Shown: positions 35,220 through 44,968, counted from the stretch's first letter. The stretch is DNA of 64,000 nucleotides from Sphingomonas horti (GCF_009753715.1 NZ_WQMS01000008.1:109173-173172); one strand, 5' to 3'. Numbers and translations are program-made. The notes: a model not told the origin generated them from the letters alone.

Positions 35220-35257
35220 TCGGCGGGAACGCGAGCTGGGCGCAGAGGTTGCGATCT

Positions 35258-35284
35258 TGCCCTCTCCCCCGAAGGGGAGAGGGT
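35258..35284. repeat. Partial copy of repeat family A
   Basis: CCCTCTCCC-CCGAAG-GGGAGAGGG hairpin in the gap between the phosphomannomutase and M28 peptidase genes. It matches the end hairpin of the family A repeat near 516-655. Confidence 0.6.
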
Positions 35285-35290
35285 TGTTCG

Positions 35291-36934
35291 TTACTTCCGC
35301 TCCGCTGCGGTCTTGTCGCGGGCGGCGCGGAATTCACTGTCCATGCTCCAGTTCGGCCATTCGCGGCTATTCGCGAGGTTCTGCCCGAGCGTGTAGAGCA
35401 AGCCGAGATCGTTCTGCATGCCGGTCAGGTCCCAATCCGGGCTCCATTCGTCGGCCGGCTGATGGTAGCGATCCTTGACATATGCTTTACCCAGCGCCTC
35501 GCCGCGCGCGATGCCGCCGTTGACGAGGTCATTGCCGCCGTCGAACGAGATCGCCGGCACGCCGCGCTTCGCGAACGGGAAATGGTCCGAGCGGTAGAAG
35601 CCGCCGGCTTCCGGATGCGGGTCCGGCGCGTAGGAGCGGTCTTCCGCGGCGGCCAATTTGGTCAGGTCGTCGAGCAGACCGAGCTTCGCGCTGCCGGAGA
35701 TGGTGAAGTTCTTCGTCGCGCCCGCGATCGAACCGCCGTCCATGTTGATCACGCCGACCGTCTTGCCGAGCGGGAAGAGCGGGTTGGCCGCGTAATATTC
35801 CGAGCCGAGCAGGCCCTTTTCCTCGGCGGTGACGGCCAGGAACAGCACCGAGCGCTCCGACTTCGGCCCCTTGGCGAAAGCGCGCGCAAGCTCCAACAGC
35901 TGGGCGGTGCCGGTCGCGTTGTCGACGGCGCCGTTGTAGATGCGGTCACCCTTCGCGTCGGGCTCGCCAACGCCCAGATGGTCCCAATGGGCGCTGTACA
36001 CGACAGCCTCGTCGGGGTGGGACGAGCCCTTCACCATGCCGGCGACGTTGTGCGAGGTGATCACTTCGGAATTCACGTCGTAATCGGCCGAGAAGCTGGC
36101 CTTCAGCGGCACCGGCCTGAAGCCGCGGCTCTGCGCCTTCTTCTTCTCCGCCTCGAAATCGAGCCCGGACGCCTTGAAGATCGCGATCGCCTCGTCGCGC
36201 TGGATCCAGGCCTCGGCCGGCGTGTGCTCCGCCTTCGGGCCCTTGCGGACGACGTCGAACATCGCGTTGGTGTTGGAGTTCTTGACCGTGTTCCAGCCAT
36301 AGGAGGCGGGATCCGTCTCGTGGACGATCAGGACGCCGGCGGCGCCGCGGCGCGCGGCTTCCTCGTACTTGTATGTCCAGCGGCCGTAATAGGTCATCGC
36401 CTTGCCGCCGAAATCGCCCTGGCCGGTCTCGAAGTCCGGATCGTTGACGAGCACGACGAGCATCTTGCCCTTGACGTCCACGCCCTTGAAATCGTCCCAT
36501 TTCCGCTCGGGCGCGTCGACGCCGTAGCCGACGAAGACGAGCGGGGCGTTGTCGATCGTCACGTGTGCCTGGCCGGTCAGCGGCGCGCGCATCGCGATCT
36601 GCTCGCCCTGGGTCAACGGCATGGCCTTGCCGTCGAGCGTGAGCACCATCCTGGGCGCGGAATCCTTGATCGAGGCGCGCAGCAGCGGGACCTTCTGGTA
36701 CCAGGTCCGCTTGCCGGCCTCGGTGTCGCCGGCCGGCTGCAGCCCCGCCGCCTGCATCTGCCGGGCGAGATAGGCGATCGTCTTGTCCTCGCCGGGGGTG
36801 GCGGGGCCGCGGCCTTCGAACGCGTCGGAGGAAAGCGTGCGGATGTCCTGCGTCAGCCGATCGGTGCTGAACTGGGGCGCCTGGGCGATCGCGGCAGTGG
36901 ACAGGAGAGCGAGGACAAGCAGCGTCTTTTTCAC
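35291..36934 (-). CDS. M28 family zinc metallopeptidase (secreted)
   Basis: A 547-residue exported aminopeptidase-type enzyme with a signal peptide (VKKTLLVLALLSTAAIAQ), a protease-associated (PA) domain insert (about 130-240) and the M28 catalytic domain. Zinc and catalytic motifs are YSAHWDHLG, GAVDNATGTAQLLELA, VTAEEKGLLGSEYYA, VINMDGG and the late FYRSDHFPFAKRG His. The GTG start at 36934 is placed by AAGGA 8 nt upstream; an in-frame extension to 37132 has no signal sequence. It likely releases amino acids from peptides in the periplasm or outside. Confidence 0.93.
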   Translation of the reverse strand: MKKTLLVLALLSTAAIAQAPQFSTDRLTQDIRTLSSDAFEGRGPATPGEDKTIAYLARQMQAAGLQPAGDTEAGKRTWYQKVPLLRASIKDSAPRMVLTLDGKAMPLTQGEQIAMRAPLTGQAHVTIDNAPLVFVGYGVDAPERKWDDFKGVDVKGKMLVVLVNDPDFETGQGDFGGKAMTYYGRWTYKYEEAARRGAAGVLIVHETDPASYGWNTVKNSNTNAMFDVVRKGPKAEHTPAEAWIQRDEAIAIFKASGLDFEAEKKKAQSRGFRPVPLKASFSADYDVNSEVITSHNVAGMVKGSSHPDEAVVYSAHWDHLGVGEPDAKGDRIYNGAVDNATGTAQLLELARAFAKGPKSERSVLFLAVTAEEKGLLGSEYYAANPLFPLGKTVGVINMDGGSIAGATKNFTISGSAKLGLLDDLTKLAAAEDRSYAPDPHPEAGGFYRSDHFPFAKRGVPAISFDGGNDLVNGGIARGEALGKAYVKDRYHQPADEWSPDWDLTGMQNDLGLLYTLGQNLANSREWPNWSMDSEFRAARDKTAAERK

Positions 36935-37140
36935 TTGGCTTCCTTGGACTGGAGGGGAGGACGTCATGCCGTGCGAAACCCTGCAGTTCAACTCGCGTGC
37001 TGAACCAGGCGTGAAGCCATGCGAATCCAGAATGTTACGCTTGCGTTCCTTATCGATGCGGGAACCCCGGCACGACTGGGCCGTTCTGGCAGCGGAGCTT
37101 GCCTTCCCCCCTTCGCAGGCTCCGTGTTCCAAAGTTGGAC

Positions 37141-37175
37141 GCCCCGCTGCTTACCCCCCTGCAGCGGGGCGCTTT
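37141..37175. terminator. GC-rich hairpin in the divergent M28/DUF1275 gap
   Basis: GCCCCGCTGC and GCAGCGGGGC make a perfect 10-bp stem with a 10-nt C-rich loop, followed by GCTTTGT on the plus strand. As both flanking genes diverge from this gap, it is not a plain terminator and may act in a leader. Confidence 0.45.
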
Positions 37176-37200
37176 GTATCCGCTCGACATCGCGGTCGAT

Positions 37201-37217
37201 TGCAGGAATGTCCTGCA
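37201..37217 (+). promoter_or_regulatory. Small hairpin masking the DUF1275 ribosome-binding site
   Basis: TGCAGGA-ATG-TCCTGCA is a perfect 7-bp inverted repeat that ends 3 nt before the start codon. The AGGA in the left arm is the only purine-rich ribosome-binding-site candidate nearby, so folding would hide it. It could equally be a protein-binding site. Confidence 0.4.
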
Positions 37218-37220
37218 GCC

Positions 37221-37865
37221 ATGACCCGCCTGGAAGCCCGCGCCCGCCTTTTCGCCGTCTGCCTGTCAGCCGTCGCCGGCTTCGTCGACGGCGTCGGCTA
37301 TATGCAGTCCGGCGGCTTCTTCGTGTCTTTCATGAGCGGCAACTCGACCCGGCTGGGGGTCGGGATCGTCGAGCGGGCCAGCCATGCCGTGCTGGCCGCC
37401 GCGCTGATCGCCGCCTTCGTTCTGGGTGTGGCCGGCGGCACGCTCGCCGGCCGCGGCCGGGCCGCGCGCAAGCCGTTCGTGCTCGGACTGGTCGCGGCGG
37501 CGCTGGCCCTGGCGGCGCTTTGCGGGTCACTCGGAGCTGGCATCGCGGCGCTGCTGCTTGCCGCCTTTGCAATGGGCGCGGAGAACGCGACATTCGAGGA
37601 AAGGGGCGAGGTGCGGATCGGCCTGACCTATATGACCGGTACGCTCGTCAAGATCGGCCAGCGGCTGGCGGCGGCATTGACGGGCCGGGAAGGCGGCGCG
37701 TGGTTTCCCTATTTTCAGCTCTGGCTGGGACTGGTCGGCGGGGCCGTGCTGGGCGCGTTCGCGCAAACGCGCCTGCAGTCCGACGCCTTGTGGATCGCCG
37801 CTGCGCTGACGGCGGGACTGGCCTTGGTCGCGGCGGCGCGACAGCCGCACGGGCAGGAACGCTAG
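37221..37865 (+). CDS. DUF1275 (YoaK) family membrane protein
   Basis: A 214-residue inner-membrane protein with six predicted TMs. The pattern [27 protein letters not shown] at the N-terminus and [32 protein letters not shown] are the signature of the DUF1275/YoaK family. The family's function is not established; transport has been suggested from topology. The ATG at 37221 sits right after a small inverted repeat. It ends in a four-base overlap with the convergent chemotaxis gene. Confidence 0.88.
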   Translation: MTRLEARARLFAVCLSAVAGFVDGVGYMQSGGFFVSFMSGNSTRLGVGIVERASHAVLAAALIAAFVLGVAGGTLAGRGRAARKPFVLGLVAAALALAALCGSLGAGIAALLLAAFAMGAENATFEERGEVRIGLTYMTGTLVKIGQRLAAALTGREGGAWFPYFQLWLGLVGGAVLGAFAQTRLQSDALWIAAALTAGLALVAAARQPHGQER

Positions 37866-39490
37866 GCCGCTCTCAACCGGCTAAGGAAATCGCCGGCCGC
37901 CCGGGTGAGGGCGCGGCTTTGAGCATCGAGATCGCCGGCGAGCGCCCGCATCGTATCGGTCAGCGCGTCCGTCTCGCGGGCACGCTCGGCGAGCTGCGCG
38001 ACGTTGCCGCGGACATTCTCGGCGTCCTCGGCGGCATCGAGGGCGTTGCGGCCGATATGGTCGGAGGCCTCGCGCTGCTGGGTCACGGCCTCGGCGATCG
38101 CGCTGGCGCCATCGTTGACCGACTCCATCTGGACCACCGTCCTTTCGACCGCAGCGACGGCATCAGCGACGCGCGCCTGGATTGCGGCCGTGGTCGCGCC
38201 GATCCGGCCGATCGCGGCCCCCGTCTGCGTCGCGAGATTCTTCACCTCGTTGGCGACCACCGCGAATCCGCGGCCCGCCTCTCCGGCGCGAGCTGCCTCG
38301 ATTGTCGCATTGAGGGCGAGCAGGTTGGTGCTGGCGGCGATATCCTGAATGAAGGTCGCTACGCTGGCGATGTCCTCGGCGCTGGTGGCGAGCTCCTCGA
38401 GGGTGCGGCGAGTCTCGTCCGCCGAGGCGCGGGCGGTGGCGCTGGCGCGGACCTGCTGCGACACCCGTGCCGAGACGTGCTCAACCGCGGCGACCATCTG
38501 CTTGGAGGCTTCGGCGACGCCGGCCACGGCGCGCGTGGCGCCGGTCGCGCGCTCGGATGCCGCGGAGGCTCGGGCGTTGGCGTCGCGCCCGATCTCCTGA
38601 AGGCTGGCCGACGAGCCCTGCAGGTCCCCGACCGCCGCAGCGAGGCCACGGGCGACGGCGAGTACATTGGCCTCGAATTGCTCGGCCAGGCGCAGCAACT
38701 CGTCGTGATGGCGCTGCTGCTCCTGCGCCCGTGCGTGTTCGCGCTCCTGCTCGGCAGCGAGATGGTCCGCGGCGCGGCGCTCGATCTGCAGCCGCTGCTC
38801 CTCGCGCTTGGCGCGCTCTGCGGCGCTCAGCTGCTCGGCCGACTGAAGCTGGCCGACGAGGAGGTTGGCGAGGTCGAAATAGACGCGGCCAAGCATCAGC
38901 ACGAACAGCAGGTCGGCGATGTACATGCCGAGCGGCACCGGCGTCGGTTGCAGCCAGAGCGTCAGCGCCAGCGTCGCGCCCATGATCGTCGTGTAGAGAA
39001 GCGCGGCGAGCGGCAGCATGGCGAGGACGAGGCCGCCCACGCTCATCGCAGCCACAAGCGTGCAGAACAGGTAGAGGCGGTCGCTTTCGGCCGTGGTCAG
39101 CAGCGGAACGCCCATGATGGCGCCCCAGACGAGACCGGTCACAGCCGCATAGACATGGACCGCTCGCCATTCGGTGGAGGCGCTGCCGTAGCGCAGGCGC
39201 GAATAGCGGGTGCGCGGCAGGGCGAGCAGGCCGCCGATGCTCGTCGCCAGCAGGGCCGCGCAACAGGCGAGCAGCACCGCACCGCCGGCGCCGCCGTAGA
39301 GATAGGCGACCACAAAGGCCGCGACGCAGTTGACGGGGGCGGTTTGCTCGATCTGGCGAACCACTTCGTCGACCTGGGCGCGCACAATCTCGGGGCTGGC
39401 GCGCAGATGACGCATCACGCGGCGGCGCTCGGCACGCATCGCGAGCCGAAGCCGTGTCACCAGCCGAGCCAGAGCGGTCCGTCGAGCCAT
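37862..39490 (-). CDS. Methyl-accepting chemotaxis protein with a polytopic N-terminus
   Basis: A 542-residue chemoreceptor-type protein. The N-terminal 190 residues carry about six TMs rather than the usual periplasmic sensor. A coiled-coil linker without a clear HAMP follows, then a methyl-accepting signalling domain with the hairpin tip [35 protein letters not shown]. The membrane part probably senses a condition within the membrane. No other che or flagellar gene is nearby. The minus-strand stop overlaps the DUF1275 stop. Confidence 0.9.
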   Translation of the reverse strand: MARRTALARLVTRLRLAMRAERRRVMRHLRASPEIVRAQVDEVVRQIEQTAPVNCVAAFVVAYLYGGAGGAVLLACCAALLATSIGGLLALPRTRYSRLRYGSASTEWRAVHVYAAVTGLVWGAIMGVPLLTTAESDRLYLFCTLVAAMSVGGLVLAMLPLAALLYTTIMGATLALTLWLQPTPVPLGMYIADLLFVLMLGRVYFDLANLLVGQLQSAEQLSAAERAKREEQRLQIERRAADHLAAEQEREHARAQEQQRHHDELLRLAEQFEANVLAVARGLAAAVGDLQGSSASLQEIGRDANARASAASERATGATRAVAGVAEASKQMVAAVEHVSARVSQQVRASATARASADETRRTLEELATSAEDIASVATFIQDIAASTNLLALNATIEAARAGEAGRGFAVVANEVKNLATQTGAAIGRIGATTAAIQARVADAVAAVERTVVQMESVNDGASAIAEAVTQQREASDHIGRNALDAAEDAENVRGNVAQLAERARETDALTDTMRALAGDLDAQSRALTRAAGDFLSRLRAA

Positions 39491-39610
39491 TCCGGTATCC
39501 GTTCTGAAGGCGAAGTGGTTAACAACGCCTCAACCATGAGGTGAAGAGCGGCGAATTGCGCGGCGCGGGCGGCGGCCCTATCTGGACCGGCGAAGGGATT
39601 CTCGCACGCC

Positions 39611-40576
39611 ATGACCATCCACAAGACACGCATGCTCATCCTCGGCTCGGGACCGGCCGGCCTGAGCGCCGCCATCTACGGTGCGCGCGCCGGCCTGAAG
39701 CCGATCGTAGTGCAGGGCATCCAGCCGGGCGGGCAGCTGATGACCACCACCGACGTCGAGAATTATCCCGGCTTCGCGGACGTGATCCAGGGCCCGTGGC
39801 TGATGGAGCAGATGCAGAAACAGGCCGAGCATGTCGGCACGACCTTCCACTATGACATCATCACCGACGTCGACCTGTCGCGGCGGCCGTTCCGGCTGAC
39901 CGGCGACGGCGGCGACGTTTACGAGGCGGACACGCTGATCATCGCGACCGGTGCCCAGGCGAAATGGCTGGGCCTGGACAGCGAGCGGGAGCTTGCCGGC
40001 AAGGGCGTATCGGCCTGCGCGACCTGCGACGGCTTCTTCTATCGCGGTAGGAAAGTGGTGGTGATCGGCGGCGGCAACACCGCGGTCGAGGAAGCGCTGT
40101 ACATGACAAACCACTCGCCCGACGTGACGCTGATCCACAGGCGGGATTCGCTGCGCGCCGAGAAGATCCTGCAGGAGCGGCTGTTCGCGAACGAGCGAAT
40201 CTCGGTCCTGTGGAACAAGACGGTCGAGAAGTTCGTGGCCGGGGGATCGCCGGAAGGGCTGGTCGGGCTGGACCTGAAGGACACGCGCACCGGCGAGCAC
40301 AGCTACGTCGCCTGCGACGGCGCCTTCGTCGCGATCGGCCATTCGCCGGCGACCGAGCTGTTCCAGGGACAGCTGGCGCTGGACGAGGGCTATATCACCG
40401 TCGTGCCGGGCACGAGCCGGACCGCGATCCCGGGCGTGTTCGCGTGCGGCGACGTGATGGACAAGCATTACCGCCAGGCGGTGACCGCAGCGGGTACCGG
40501 CTGCATGGCGGCGCTGGACGCGGAGCGGTTCCTGGCGGCGGCCGAGTTCGCGGCGAAGCGGGCCGAAGCGGCGTAA
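39611..40576 (+). CDS. trxB: Thioredoxin-disulfide reductase
   Basis: A 321-residue FAD-dependent NADPH:thioredoxin reductase. The FAD motif LGSGPAGLSAAIYGARAG, active-site CATC in VSACATCDGFFYRG, NADPH motif VVIGGGNTAVEEALYMTN and C-terminal GVFACGDVMDKHYRQAVTAAGTG are all present. Length fits the low-molecular-weight TrxB. It recycles thioredoxin in the cytoplasm. A repeat of family C follows the gene. Confidence 0.96.
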   Translation: MTIHKTRMLILGSGPAGLSAAIYGARAGLKPIVVQGIQPGGQLMTTTDVENYPGFADVIQGPWLMEQMQKQAEHVGTTFHYDIITDVDLSRRPFRLTGDGGDVYEADTLIIATGAQAKWLGLDSERELAGKGVSACATCDGFFYRGRKVVVIGGGNTAVEEALYMTNHSPDVTLIHRRDSLRAEKILQERLFANERISVLWNKTVEKFVAGGSPEGLVGLDLKDTRTGEHSYVACDGAFVAIGHSPATELFQGQLALDEGYITVVPGTSRTAIPGVFACGDVMDKHYRQAVTAAGTGCMAALDAERFLAAAEFAAKRAEAA

Positions 40577-40592
40577 GCTGAGTTCGCCATTC

Positions 40593-40661
40593 GGGGTTGG
40601 CCCCGGGACCTATCCAGCTTTGTGAGGAAGGTAGGCCCCGGCTCAAGACCGGGGCGACGAT
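40593..40661. repeat. Dispersed palindromic repeat, family C
   Basis: GGTTGGCCCCGGGACC and GGAAGGTAGGCCCCGGCTC followed by AAGACCGGGGCGACGA form the arms of the family C element, between the convergent trxB and acyl carrier protein genes. Its right arm is almost identical to that embedded in the GTA gene at 60980-61010. Confidence 0.72.
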
Positions 40662-40664
40662 GTC

Positions 40665-40934
40665 CTACTGAACCTTGCCGTCCAGGAACGTGACCAGGGC
40701 GCCGAAGGTGGCGAGCATGTCGCCGTCGACCTCGTCGTCCTCGATGACGACACCGAGCCGGTCCTCGATCTCGGTCAGCAGGCCGGCCACGGCCATCGAA
40801 TCGAGCTCGGGAAGGGCGCCGAACAGGGCGGTCTCGGCATGGAACGCGGCGGCGCGGTCCGGGGCGATGCCGAGCACGTCGACGAGCACCGCGCGAACGG
40901 TCTGCTCGACCGTCTCGTGATATTCCGGGATCAT
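40665..40934 (-). CDS. Acyl carrier protein (exosortase-A-associated locus)
   Basis: An 89-residue acyl carrier protein. The phosphopantetheine Ser lies in LPELDSMAVAGLLTEIE, and the protein has the short four-helix pattern of ACPs. It is not the housekeeping AcpP (the usual DSLD is DSMA). It is probably charged by the neighbouring AMP ligase. Downstream partner of the GNAT-like gene, separated by 11 bp. Confidence 0.87.
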   Translation of the reverse strand: MIPEYHETVEQTVRAVLVDVLGIAPDRAAAFHAETALFGALPELDSMAVAGLLTEIEDRLGVVIEDDEVDGDMLATFGALVTFLDGKVQ

Positions 40935-40945
40935 GGCCGCGCGCG

Positions 40946-41947
40946 CTAATCCAGCGGCGAACGCCGGACAAGCCCCGCTGCGGATGCGCCGATCGCGGGC
41001 AGCCAGGCGGACGGCGCGCGCGGATCGAACAGGTCGAGCCGGCGAAGTACGCGGCGGTCGTCGGCCCAATCGGCCACGTCGGCTTCCTTGCCATTGCCGA
41101 GATCGATCCGCTGCGCATGGTCGACGTTCATCAGATAACGAAGCATCGAGGCGGTGAGCTCGGCCGAGGGATAGACCTGGCGCGCCTCGCGGTCCTCGAC
41201 TCGCCAGTGCGCGAGGGCAAGGCCGTCCTCGAACGTCCAGAGCTGCGCCGCGACGGGCGCGTCGCCGACCCGCGCGATGCCGAGCCGGAGCGTTCGGTCG
41301 ACGCTCGCATCCTGCGCAAGTGCGCGCAGGAACGGGTCGGGCCCGCCGACCAGCTCTACTTCTTCCCAAAGGGCCGGGGTGATCAGGTCGGTGATCTCGA
41401 CGTGCAGATGGCGGCTGCCGGCGGCGACCTGCTCGTGCAACTGGGCTGGGCAGGAGTCCCAATAATCCTCGAAATGGCGGCCGCCGACGTCCAGCGTGAA
41501 ATTGGCCGGGCCGGCGCGGTCCCGCACGACCCAGCCGCCGCTGCGGAAAGCCTGGGCTAGCAACGCCGCATCCTCGGGCAGCAGCGGCCCGAGGGTCAGG
41601 CGCGCCATGCCGAACAGGCGGAGGCGCCGCGCCATTGCCCGCAGCAGCGCCCGTTTCGTCGCGTCGTCCGGATCGCCGGCGAAAGCGGGGGCGAAATGGA
41701 TGCTGTGCTCGCCGACCAAAGCGACCGCCCGATGGGGACGCGTGCGGGCGAGGAACAGCCATGCCTCGGCCGTCCCGGCGCGGGCGCGGGCGATCAGCAG
41801 GCGCGCGTCGCGGTGGGCGTGCTCCCAGGTCCTGCCAAACCACTCGAGGCGCAGCAACGGATCGGCCTGCGCGGGCGCGTCGAGCCGGCCGCGCGCGGCG
41901 AGCTGTGCCGCGCGGAAGGAGTCAAAATATTCCCCGGTGACCCACAA
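40946..41947 (-). CDS. GNAT/FemAB-like acyltransferase (exosortase-A-associated locus)
   Basis: A roughly 333-residue protein of the FemAB/BioF2-like acetyltransferase type. The region ANFTLDVGGRHFEDYWDSCPAQLHEQ and GDAPVAAQLWTFEDGLALAHWRVEDREARQVYPSAEL match the GNAT-like fold of polysaccharide-associated acyltransferases, with DLGNGKEADVADWADDRR near the end. The start is uncertain: TTG 41947 is proposed; ORF extension to 42070 enters the divergent gene. It probably transfers an acyl or aminoacyl group delivered by the adjacent ACP. Confidence 0.75.
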   Translation of the reverse strand: MWVTGEYFDSFRAAQLAARGRLDAPAQADPLLRLEWFGRTWEHAHRDARLLIARARAGTAEAWLFLARTRPHRAVALVGEHSIHFAPAFAGDPDDATKRALLRAMARRLRLFGMARLTLGPLLPEDAALLAQAFRSGGWVVRDRAGPANFTLDVGGRHFEDYWDSCPAQLHEQVAAGSRHLHVEITDLITPALWEEVELVGGPDPFLRALAQDASVDRTLRLGIARVGDAPVAAQLWTFEDGLALAHWRVEDREARQVYPSAELTASMLRYLMNVDHAQRIDLGNGKEADVADWADDRRVLRRLDLFDPRAPSAWLPAIGASAAGLVRRSPLD

Positions 41948-41997
41948 GACGCTAATCCCCGTTGCCGGCGCGACGTTTGGACGGGGAAGGGCGGCAG

Positions 41998-43497
41998 TTG
42001 CAAGAGCTTGATCCCGTTCCTCGGCCGATCGATCACCTGACGCTGTGTGGAAAGCCCGCCGCGCCGGCACTGATCGTCGGGGGCGAGACGCTGACGTTCG
42101 CCGAGCTGGAGCGGCGCGTTGGGCTCGTGGCCGGGTGGCTGCGCGGACAGGGAATCGCTCCCGGCGACAGGGTGGCGAGCTGGCTGCCGAAGACGTTGAC
42201 CGTCTGCCTTTTACCGCTTGCCTGCCCGCGGATCGGCGCAGTGCACGTGCCGATCAACCCGGTGCTGAAGCGGGGACAAGCCGCGTACATCCTGGCCGAT
42301 AGCGGCGCGCGGCTGCTGGTGACACAGGAGGCGCGGGCGGCGACGTTCGAGGCGGGGGATGTGCCCGGGGGGTGTGGTGTTGTTTTTGAGGACAAAAGTA
42401 AGGGAGGGCCTTCCAGCTATGTGCAGCCTGCCGAGATTGACCCCAGTTCTCTCGCCGCGCTCCTCTATACCTCAGGGTCCACGGGGCGGCCGAAAGGCGT
42501 GATGGCTTCGCACGCGAACCTCTGGCTGGGCGCGATCTCAGTGGCATCTTACCTGAAGCTGGCGCCGGAGGACCGGACATTGTGCGTGCTGCCGTTTGCG
42601 TTCGACTATGGACAGAACCAGCTGCTTTCGACCTGGGCGGCAGGGGCGTGTGCGGTGCCGCTCGACTATCTGGCGCCCCGCGACGTGGTGAAGGCGGTAA
42701 AGCGGCACGGGATCACGACGCTGGCCGGCGTACCCCCGCTCTGGGTGCAGCTGGCGGAGGCGAGCTGGCCCAAGGACACGACGCTCAGGCGGCTGACCAA
42801 CAGCGGCGGCGCGCTGACCGAAGCGCTGGTGCGGAAGCTTCGGGCGCTGTTCCCGGAGGCGGACCTGTACGCGATGTACGGGCTGACCGAGGCGTTCCGA
42901 TCCACCTATCTCGACCCTAAGCTGATCGATGCGCATCCGACCGCGATCGGATCCGCAATCCCGTTCGCCGAAGTGCTGGTGGTGCGGCCGGACAACAGCC
43001 TTGCCGCAGACAATGAACCCGGCGAGCTGGTCCATTGCGGGCCGCTGGTCGCGCAAGGCTATTGGCGCGATCCCGAGCGCACGGCGGAGCGGTTCCGGGC
43101 GGCGCCTGCCGCCTCGCGCCACGGCGGAACGGCGGTCTGGTCCGGCGATACGGTGGTGCGGGGCACGGACGGGCTGCTGCGCTTCGTCGGGCGCGCCGAC
43201 GAGATGATCAAGTCGGCAGGCAACCGGATCAGCCCGACCGAGATCGAGGAGGCGGTGGGCGCGACCGGGCTTGCGAGCGAGGCGGTGGCGCTGGGCGTGC
43301 CGGATGCGCGCCTGGGGCAGGCGATCCTGGTGATTGCGCGCGGCGACGGAAGCGCGGAAGAGGCGCTTCGCATGGCATTGAAGCGCGATCTTCCCAATTT
43401 CATGCAGCCGGCGCGGTTCGTCTGGCTGGACGAACTGCCGCGCAGCCCGAACGGGAAACTGGATCGCGCAAAGCTGAAGGCAGAGCTTGGATCGTGA
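41998..43497 (+). CDS. AMP-dependent acyl-CoA/ACP ligase, exosortase-A-system type
   Basis: A roughly 499-residue adenylate-forming enzyme. The P-loop-like motif LYTSGSTGRPKGVM, the AMP-binding YAMYGLTEAF and GDTVVRGTDGLLRFVGRADEMIKSAGNRISPTEIEE hinge, and the catalytic Lys in RSPNGKLDRAKL are present. It resembles the family found beside exosortase A loci. The start is not certain: TTG 41998 follows GGGAAGGG; 41962 is an alternative. Its stop overlaps the decarboxylase start (GTGA). It likely activates a carboxylic acid for loading onto the ACP. Confidence 0.87.
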   Translation: MQELDPVPRPIDHLTLCGKPAAPALIVGGETLTFAELERRVGLVAGWLRGQGIAPGDRVASWLPKTLTVCLLPLACPRIGAVHVPINPVLKRGQAAYILADSGARLLVTQEARAATFEAGDVPGGCGVVFEDKSKGGPSSYVQPAEIDPSSLAALLYTSGSTGRPKGVMASHANLWLGAISVASYLKLAPEDRTLCVLPFAFDYGQNQLLSTWAAGACAVPLDYLAPRDVVKAVKRHGITTLAGVPPLWVQLAEASWPKDTTLRRLTNSGGALTEALVRKLRALFPEADLYAMYGLTEAFRSTYLDPKLIDAHPTAIGSAIPFAEVLVVRPDNSLAADNEPGELVHCGPLVAQGYWRDPERTAERFRAAPAASRHGGTAVWSGDTVVRGTDGLLRFVGRADEMIKSAGNRISPTEIEEAVGATGLASEAVALGVPDARLGQAILVIARGDGSAEEALRMALKRDLPNFMQPARFVWLDELPRSPNGKLDRAKLKAELGS

Positions 43498-44717
43498 AGC
43501 CAATGGGTCCGATCCCCGCCGATTTCCGGGCGAGGGGCGGCGCGCTGCTGATCGGCGGGCAGAAAGCGAGCGCGCTGGCCGAGCGTGCCGGTGAAACGCC
43601 GCTGTTCGTCTATGATATCGCGATGGTCGAGGCGCGGATCGCGCGGTTTCGGACGGCCTTTCCGTCGATCGACCTGCATTATGCGCTGAAGGCGAATCCC
43701 TTCGCGGCCTTGGTCCATCGGATCGTGCCACTGGTGGACGGCATCGACGTCGCGTCCGGCGGCGAAGCCCGCGCGGCGACCGAGGCGGGTATGGCCGGCT
43801 TCTGCGTGTCCTTCGCCGGGCCCGGCAAGCGCGATGCGGAGCTGGAGTTCGCGATCCACCAAGGGATCACGATAAACCTGGAATCCGAGAACGAAGCGGC
43901 CCGGGCCCTTGCTGTCGGTGCCCGGATCGGGGTGCGGCCGCGGCTGGCGGTGCGCGTCAATCCGGAGTTCGAGCTGCGCGGGTCCGGCATGCGGATGGGC
44001 GGCGGCGCAAAGCCGTTCGGCGTCGATGCGGCGCGCGTGCCGGCGCTGGCCAGACGGATCGTCGCCGAAGGGGCCGAGTTTCGCGGCTTCCATATCTTCG
44101 CGGGGTCGCAGTCGCTCGACGCGGATGCGATCGTCGAGGCCCAGACAGCGACGGTCGCGCTGGCGGCACGGCTGGCGGAGGAGGCGGGCGCAGCGCCGCC
44201 GCGGCTGAACCTTGGCGGGGGATTCGGCATCCCCTATTTCGCCGGCGATTCGCCGCTCGATATCGAGCGGATCGGGGCGGCGCTGGAGGCGCGGTATCGC
44301 GATCGGCCGGCGGCGCTGGCGGACACGCGCTTTTGCCTGGAGCTCGGCCGCTGGCTGGTCGGCGAGGCGGGCGTGTACCTGACGCGGGTGGTCGACCGGA
44401 AGGAAAGCGGCGGCCAAATCTTCCTGATCGTCGACGGCGGCCTGCACCACCAGCTGGCGGCATCGGGCAATTTCGGAGCCGTGGTGCGCCGCAATTATCC
44501 GATCGCGGTGGCCGACCGGTTCGGAGCGGAGTCCGAGGAGGTCGCCAATGTCTGCGGCTGCCTGTGCACGCCGCTCGACCGGCTGGGCGACCAGGTGGCG
44601 GTGCCGCGCGCGCAGGTGGGCGACCTGATCGCGATCTTCCTGGCCGGCGCCTATGGCGCGAGCGCGAGCCCGTCCGCCTTTCTCGGGCACGGGCCGGCGC
44701 AGGAAGTCCTCGTTTAG
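43494..44717 (+). CDS. PLP-dependent decarboxylase, exosortase-A-system type
   Basis: A roughly 407-residue fold-III PLP decarboxylase of the diaminopimelate/ornithine decarboxylase family. The PLP Lys is in LHYALKANPFAALV; RLNLGGGFGIPYF, FCLELGRWLVGEAG and the active-site Cys in NVCGCLCTPLDRLGD follow. This subfamily is typically next to an AMP ligase in exosortase A loci, as here. It probably makes an amine that is joined to the acyl-ACP product. The start is GTG 43494 or ATG 43503. Confidence 0.87.
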   Translation: MKPMGPIPADFRARGGALLIGGQKASALAERAGETPLFVYDIAMVEARIARFRTAFPSIDLHYALKANPFAALVHRIVPLVDGIDVASGGEARAATEAGMAGFCVSFAGPGKRDAELEFAIHQGITINLESENEAARALAVGARIGVRPRLAVRVNPEFELRGSGMRMGGGAKPFGVDAARVPALARRIVAEGAEFRGFHIFAGSQSLDADAIVEAQTATVALAARLAEEAGAAPPRLNLGGGFGIPYFAGDSPLDIERIGAALEARYRDRPAALADTRFCLELGRWLVGEAGVYLTRVVDRKESGGQIFLIVDGGLHHQLAASGNFGAVVRRNYPIAVADRFGAESEEVANVCGCLCTPLDRLGDQVAVPRAQVGDLIAIFLAGAYGASASPSAFLGHGPAQEVLV

Positions 44718-44869
44718 TCGGGCGGGGAATCGGGGTGGGTGCCGGGATCCGACGGGTTGGGATCGGGAATGTCGACGTCCGGGCCGATCGGCGGGATTTC
44801 GCCGGGAATGCCGTTCGGCGTCGAAGGCGGCGTTTCGGGGACGCTGTCGGGTGGGGGGACGGTGGCCAT
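44714..44869 (-). CDS. Small proline-rich protein
   Basis: A 51-residue protein, almost entirely Pro, Asp, Gly, Ser and Thr (MATVPPPDSVPETPPSTPNG onward, ending PDSPPD). It has no signal or membrane segment and would be disordered. AGGAG sits 7 nt upstream of the ATG. Its stop overlaps the convergent decarboxylase stop by four bases. I know no function. The good ribosome-binding site supports it as a real gene. Confidence 0.55.
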   Translation of the reverse strand: MATVPPPDSVPETPPSTPNGIPGEIPPIGPDVDIPDPNPSDPGTHPDSPPD

Positions 44870-44968
44870 GCTCACGCTCCTGAGGCTGAAAAGCTGGAAC
44901 GCAGAGCCGTGTTGCGGGTTGCCCAACAGGAGCCGCTGGTATAGACGCCCGCGACCGGCGGTCCTGCC

